Source of the DNA: Candidatus Heimdallarchaeota archaeon AB_125
Lineage (GTDB): Archaea > Asgardarchaeota > Heimdallarchaeia > Heimdallarchaeales > Heimdallarchaeaceae
Direction: 5' to 3'
Assembly: GCA_001940755.1 (NCBI GenBank)
Contig: MEHH01000076.1
Coordinates: forward strand, 1 to 9,793
Length of the DNA stretch: 9,793 nt
Positions within the stretch are counted from its first letter, which is position 1; each line of letters opens with the position of its first letter. Made by a program: the position numbers and the translations under genes. A model generated the notes under the pieces. That model was not told where the DNA came from and ran no database searches. It worked only from the letters and a program-made list of their open reading frames with translations. Of the stretch, positions 7,520 through 9,793 are shown piece after piece.

Positions 7520-8473
7520 TCACAAGCAAATCCAGAAGGTTTCATAATAATCAGGAGAATTTAATGGTCTAAAGTCCTGAGGGATATGAATGTGATTTCC
7601 TGCAAATCTCTTATACAATCGATCTCCTGATTCATATACCCACCCACATGTACCATGTGCTATATCATCATTTATTCCACTCACCCAGTAGCTTCTTACT
7701 ACATCTGCATCCCCAATTGTATCATACCATCGCAGAAAATAATCTATTAATCCTTGATCTCCAAGACTCAGAATAACATCTATTGCTGTAATTACACCTA
7801 ACTGAAAAGTATCGTTTCTGATATTATGAGCTGTAACTAGAACATCAGCAAATTCTGTAGTGAAAGTCTTTCCCTTAATAACCACAGAAGGAAGGATAAG
7901 ATCTCCTCCACTATTTATCTTTCTAGTTACTTCATCTTGAAAAATAGAATGTACACTTTCAAGAAAATATTTATCTTCTTTGTATAGCTTAAAGGTAGTA
8001 TCTTCTTTCCATGCATAATGATCCATTCTGAAAACGTTTAGTTCAGGCCACCCTCCTGAATAATAAACTTCATACCACCAGTTCGTCTCTTGATCAAGTA
8101 AATCTATCACATGGGTATTCATAGAAGAATCAAAGTGATACTCCATATCTATAAATCCCCCATCATCTAGGTGAACTAGTATATCGAACATTGAAAAATG
8201 TCCTTCTTGAAAGATATCAGGACGTATAGAAGTAACATTTTCAGGATTGAATTTGTGGTTCTTAGCTCCTATGAGAATGTTTACTGATCCTTCTGAAGTG
8301 GGTGGTGGAGGTGCAGAACTCCTTGGTATTTGCAGGAAAATAGCTCCTCCTATCAGGAATAAAGTTGTAATAACTATAGAATAATTCACAAATTTATTTT
8401 TTACCTTTTTTCTAATAAGAACGAATTTAAAACCCACACCAATGTGAATAAAGATTGATATGTTCATCAACAT
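7520..8473 (-). CDS. Membrane-anchored extracytoplasmic protein with an internal duplication
   Basis: Function unknown. Residues 31-50 form a hydrophobic anchor or signal, followed by a proline-rich linker (SSAPPPPTSEG, 52-62). The remaining 255 or so residues are hydrophilic and should lie outside the cell. They contain two repeats offset by 135 residues: 83-109 and 218-244 align without gaps with 12 of 27 identities, sharing R-x-D-x-F-Q-x-G and a D...L-x-D-x-G-x-I-D pattern. The end of the first repeat (NWWYEVYYSGG through FKLYKED, 131-167) faintly resembles the C-terminal part of DUF4430/transcobalamin-like domains, which is a low-confidence guess. The only two cysteines of the ectodomain (276 in GTCGW and 316 in WICL) could form a disulfide. 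The gene starts 15 bases after the cytochrome-like gene's stop, so the two are almost surely one transcript. The ATG used has no clear ribosome-binding site. A GTG at 8389 would start the protein right before the anchor and is a real alternative. Confidence 0.72.
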   Translation of the reverse strand: MLMNISIFIHIGVGFKFVLIRKKVKNKFVNYSIVITTLFLIGGAIFLQIPRSSAPPPPTSEGSVNILIGAKNHKFNPENVTSIRPDIFQEGHFSMFDILVHLDDGGFIDMEYHFDSSMNTHVIDLLDQETNWWYEVYYSGGWPELNVFRMDHYAWKEDTTFKLYKEDKYFLESVHSIFQDEVTRKINSGGDLILPSVVIKGKTFTTEFADVLVTAHNIRNDTFQLGVITAIDVILSLGDQGLIDYFLRWYDTIGDADVVRSYWVSGINDDIAHGTCGWVYESGDRLYKRFAGNHIHIPQDFRPLNSPDYYETFWICL

Positions 8474-8488
8474 ATCTAACTTTCTGTG

Positions 8489-8878
8489 TCAAGCAAAGGG
8501 TATCACTGTTTCAAATATCTTTGCAAACCAAACATATCCGTTCAATCCAGCAAGAATGAGTAATAATGTCAATACTAAAGTAAACCAGCTTGTAATCTTC
8601 TGAATCAATCTTAATGTATTAATTGCTGTACCTCTTCCGTCCTTAATTTTTGAAACTAGTTTTTTTGTTTTAATCTTAACTTTCCAAAATGTATAAACTG
8701 CGTGATAGAGTAATAATGCAATGAAAAACCATTCAAAGATTCTGTGTACCTTTGAGAGGGTATATACATTCTTAAACCAGTTTTGTGTCTGACCATAACC
8801 TGTTATTATGGTGCCAAAGAAAGAAACCACCAAAAACCAAGATACAGTTCTATGAATTCTAACCCTCAGAGAAGCCAT
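8489..8878 (-). CDS. Small three-helix membrane protein resembling a b-type cytochrome (b561/DUF4405-like)
   Basis: This 129-residue membrane protein probably binds heme b. It has hydrophobic segments near 13-29, 46-66 and 97-117, separated by a basic cytoplasmic-type loop (67-85). The pattern around the first two segments is that of cytochrome-b561/DUF4405-type proteins: RIHRTVSW before helix 1, an ITG near its end (25-27), then VHRIFEW opening helix 2 and LYHAVYTFW closing it. His45 and His59 are 14 residues apart on one helix, the spacing seen for heme ligands in b-type cytochromes, and His9 is a further candidate. Helix 3 (91-113) looks like a degenerate copy of helix 1 (7 of 23 identities, shared I-x4-SWF and a glycine near the end) with Gln in place of His9. 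It is the first gene of a two-gene unit with a TATA-like box 32 bases upstream. Heme binding and any electron partner are inference. No oxidoreductase subunit is adjacent apart from the dehydrogenase fragment further upstream. Confidence 0.72.
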   Translation of the reverse strand: MASLRVRIHRTVSWFLVVSFFGTIITGYGQTQNWFKNVYTLSKVHRIFEWFFIALLLYHAVYTFWKVKIKTKKLVSKIKDGRGTAINTLRLIQKITSWFTLVLTLLLILAGLNGYVWFAKIFETVIPFA

Positions 8879-8905
8879 TTATGCATGTTAACAAAGCTAT
8901 TTTTC

Positions 8906-8913
8906 AATATAAA
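8906..8913 (-). promoter_or_regulatory. TATA box for the cytochrome-like two-gene unit
   Basis: On the minus strand this reads TTTATATT, close to the archaeal TATA consensus. It is centred about 32 bases before the ATG at 8878, predicting a transcript with only a few bases of leader. No ribosome-binding site is visible before that ATG. Confidence 0.45.
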
Positions 8914-8970
8914 TACTAACTTGTTACCAAAAAATGGAGAACATATTAAAAACTTGAAATTCAGATAATT

Positions 8971-8995
8971 AAAAACAAAAATAAAGAAAAGAAAG
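8971..8995 (-). terminator. Probable T-run transcription terminator of the zinc-ribbon gene
   Basis: On the minus strand these 25 bases are almost pure T, with only five C, A or G interruptions of a pyrimidine-rich run. They begin about 25 bases after the zinc-ribbon stop codon. Archaeal intrinsic termination relies on such T-runs without needing a hairpin. The run also separates this gene from the cytochrome unit's promoter. Confidence 0.45.
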
Positions 8996-9020
8996 AATAT
9001 TAGTCAAGTATAAACTTTTC

Positions 9021-9170
9021 TTAATATCTTCTTCTTTGCTTTTGATAGCATTCCCTGCAATACACTGGTCTGTCACCATCTGGTTTGAATGGTACTTCAG
9101 CATCTGTTCCACATTCTGAACATTTTACTTTGTGCATTTCTCGGGAATCATCATCTCGTCTATATCCCAT
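9021..9170 (-). CDS. 49-residue zinc-ribbon protein, CxxC-x17-CxxC family
   Basis: Very small soluble protein predicted to hold one structural zinc. It begins with a charged segment (MGYRRDDD, 1-8). It then has Cys17-x2-Cys20 (CSEC) and Cys38-x2-Cys41 (CREC) separated by exactly 17 residues, with the loop reading PFKPDGDRPVYC. It ends in a basic tail (KQRRRY). This matches the mini-protein family defined by the CxxC-x17-CxxC spacing, common in archaea and in some candidate-phyla bacteria. The family's molecular role is not established. The basic tail would suit nucleic-acid or ribosome binding, but that is inference. The start is secure because AGGTGA lies 5 bases before the ATG. A T-run terminator follows, so it is probably its own transcription unit. 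The gene is too short for many gene finders and easily missed. Confidence 0.85.
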   Translation of the reverse strand: MGYRRDDDSREMHKVKCSECGTDAEVPFKPDGDRPVYCRECYQKQRRRY

Positions 9171-9175
9171 TTATT

Positions 9176-9181
9176 TCACCT
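9176..9181 (-). promoter_or_regulatory. Strong Shine-Dalgarno site of the zinc-ribbon gene
   Basis: On the minus strand this is AGGTGA, a canonical anti-16S match, placed 5 bases before the ATG at 9170. It is the clearest ribosome-binding site in the window and shows that this genome uses both leadered and apparently leaderless messages. Confidence 0.65.
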
Positions 9182-9231
9182 ATATTTTGCATAATAATAT
9201 TACAGACTAAAGAAAGAAGAAGAACTATTTT

Positions 9232-9250
9232 TACTACTACTACTACTACT
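9232..9250. repeat. TAC trinucleotide microsatellite
   Basis: Six perfect copies of TAC plus one extra T on the plus strand. It lies 62 bases or more upstream of the zinc-ribbon start codon, within that gene's probable upstream region, in no recognised coding frame. Confidence 0.8.
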
Positions 9251-9304
9251 CAATTTAGAAACTCACTATTATTTGCTGAATTTGGGTCAAATATTGGCTA
9301 TTAA

Positions 9305-9320
9305 AACTTATGTATAAGTT
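9305..9320 (-). terminator. Hairpin just after the dehydrogenase gene, possible terminator
   Basis: AACTTA-TGTA-TAAGTT is a perfect 6-base-pair stem with a 4-base loop. It starts three bases after the dehydrogenase stop codon on the minus strand and is followed there by TTAA. The stem is A/T-rich and short, so it may be a weak terminator, a protein-binding palindrome or chance. Confidence 0.3.
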
Positions 9321-9323
9321 ATT

Positions 9324-9793
9324 TCATTTTTCATAATCAAAGATAACTTTTATTGCTTGATGTTTTCTTTTATTGAATGCTGTTTTTATAGCTTCTTTAT
9401 ATTCTGAAATAGCATATCTGTGTGTAATTATTTTAGAGATTGTTGGAGGTATTTTCTTAGTTTTTAGTAGATCTATTACTATTTCAAAAGTTGATTTCTT
9501 TCCACCTTTCCAATCTTCAGCTCCATGTATGAGTGATCCCAATAAATCTACTTCTTGATACCAAACAGGTGAAAAGTCAAACTTTCCTTGTTTCAAATCA
9601 ATTCCCAATACCATAACCTTACCTTTTCCTTTAGCCCACCTTAATGAATTGTGTATTGTAGAAGGTTTTCCAACACAGTCGAAAATCAAATCAAACCCAC
9701 CTATGTAAGTTTTGTTACCAAAGTACCCACTATACTTGACAGCTTTTGTTTTGTTTACTAAATAATAATACATTAACGAATAACTAATTGATA
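9324..9793 (-). CDS. Medium-chain dehydrogenase/reductase, zinc-type alcohol dehydrogenase-like (C-terminal part only)
   Basis: The frame is open to the right edge, so the N-terminus, including the zinc-binding and most of the nucleotide-binding region, is outside the window. About 155 residues are visible. The segment GGFDLIFDCVGKPSTI is the conserved late Rossmann-fold stretch of the MDR superfamily (usually GxDxxxDxVG). It is followed by GKGKVMVLGID, the typical strand with a glycine near its end. The final stretch (IITHRYAISEYKEAIKTAFNKRKHQAIKVIFDYE) matches the family's end, where a helix covers the catalytic cleft and a last strand carries the K-x-I/V motif. Family members oxidise alcohols, polyols or threonine, or reduce related carbonyls, using NAD(P). 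Substrate and zinc dependence cannot be judged from this part. An ATG at 9773 is internal to the domain and is not the true start. Neighbouring genes give no pathway context. Confidence 0.85.
   Translation of the reverse strand, partial: SISYSLMYYYLVNKTKAVKYSGYFGNKTYIGGFDLIFDCVGKPSTIHNSLRWAKGKGKVMVLGIDLKQGKFDFSPVWYQEVDLLGSLIHGAEDWKGGKKSTFEIVIDLLKTKKIPPTISKIITHRYAISEYKEAIKTAFNKRKHQAIKVIFDYEK

Noticed and set aside
8387..8389. GTG start for the duplicated ectodomain protein
   Set aside because: Not preferred because the ATG at 8473 gives tight 15-base coupling to the upstream gene. It is kept as a stated alternative since an AAAGGT lies upstream of the GTG.
8783..8968. 61-codon open frame on the plus strand
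   Set aside because: It overlaps the cytochrome-like gene antisense and runs through that gene's promoter region. No ribosome-binding site or family pattern is seen.
9089..9304. 71-codon open frame on the plus strand
   Set aside because: It is antisense to the zinc-ribbon gene, which has a strong ribosome-binding site and four correctly spaced cysteines.

Overview
The window is AT-rich and holds nine protein genes packed closely, with no rRNA, tRNA, CRISPR array or insertion sequence that I can see. It is most likely from an uncultured archaeon. Several starts sit 28-32 bases downstream of TATA-type boxes (CTTTAAAA before two plus-strand genes, TATATAAA and TTTATATT before minus-strand genes), which implies leaderless or nearly leaderless transcripts. 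A mini zinc-ribbon protein of the CxxC-x17-CxxC type, known from archaea and candidate-phyla bacteria, agrees with this. An Asgard-like lineage is possible, but no marker gene here proves it.

Plus strand, left to right. Positions 10-1707 encode an Eco57I/TaqI-type N6-adenine DNA methyltransferase with no nuclease domain. Two large multi-spanning membrane proteins follow (1763-3874 and 3938-5671). They are clear tandem paralogs, colinear over about 550 residues, and belong to no family I recognise. The second has its own likely leaderless promoter. A DMT/EamA-family transporter (5774-6835) ends the plus-strand run.

Minus strand, from the right edge inward. The C-terminal part of a medium-chain (zinc-type) dehydrogenase enters at the right edge (9324-9793). 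Next come a 49-residue zinc ribbon (9021-9170), then a two-gene unit transcribed from a TATA box at 8906-8913. That unit encodes a three-helix b-type-cytochrome-like protein (8489-8878) and, 15 bases later, a membrane-anchored extracytoplasmic protein built from two repeats of about 135 residues (7520-8473). Last is an unrecognised soluble protein (6841-7404) that converges on the transporter gene with 5 bases between stop codons.

The material most worth a second look is the tandem paralogous membrane pair, possibly linked to the adjacent methyltransferase, and the cytochrome-like/duplicated-ectodomain pair. No gene-free stretch exceeds 300 bases once the 49-residue zinc ribbon is counted. 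The longest gaps are 9171-9323 (promoter region, a TAC microsatellite and a hairpin) and 8879-9020 (a T-run terminator for the zinc-ribbon gene and the promoter of the cytochrome operon).
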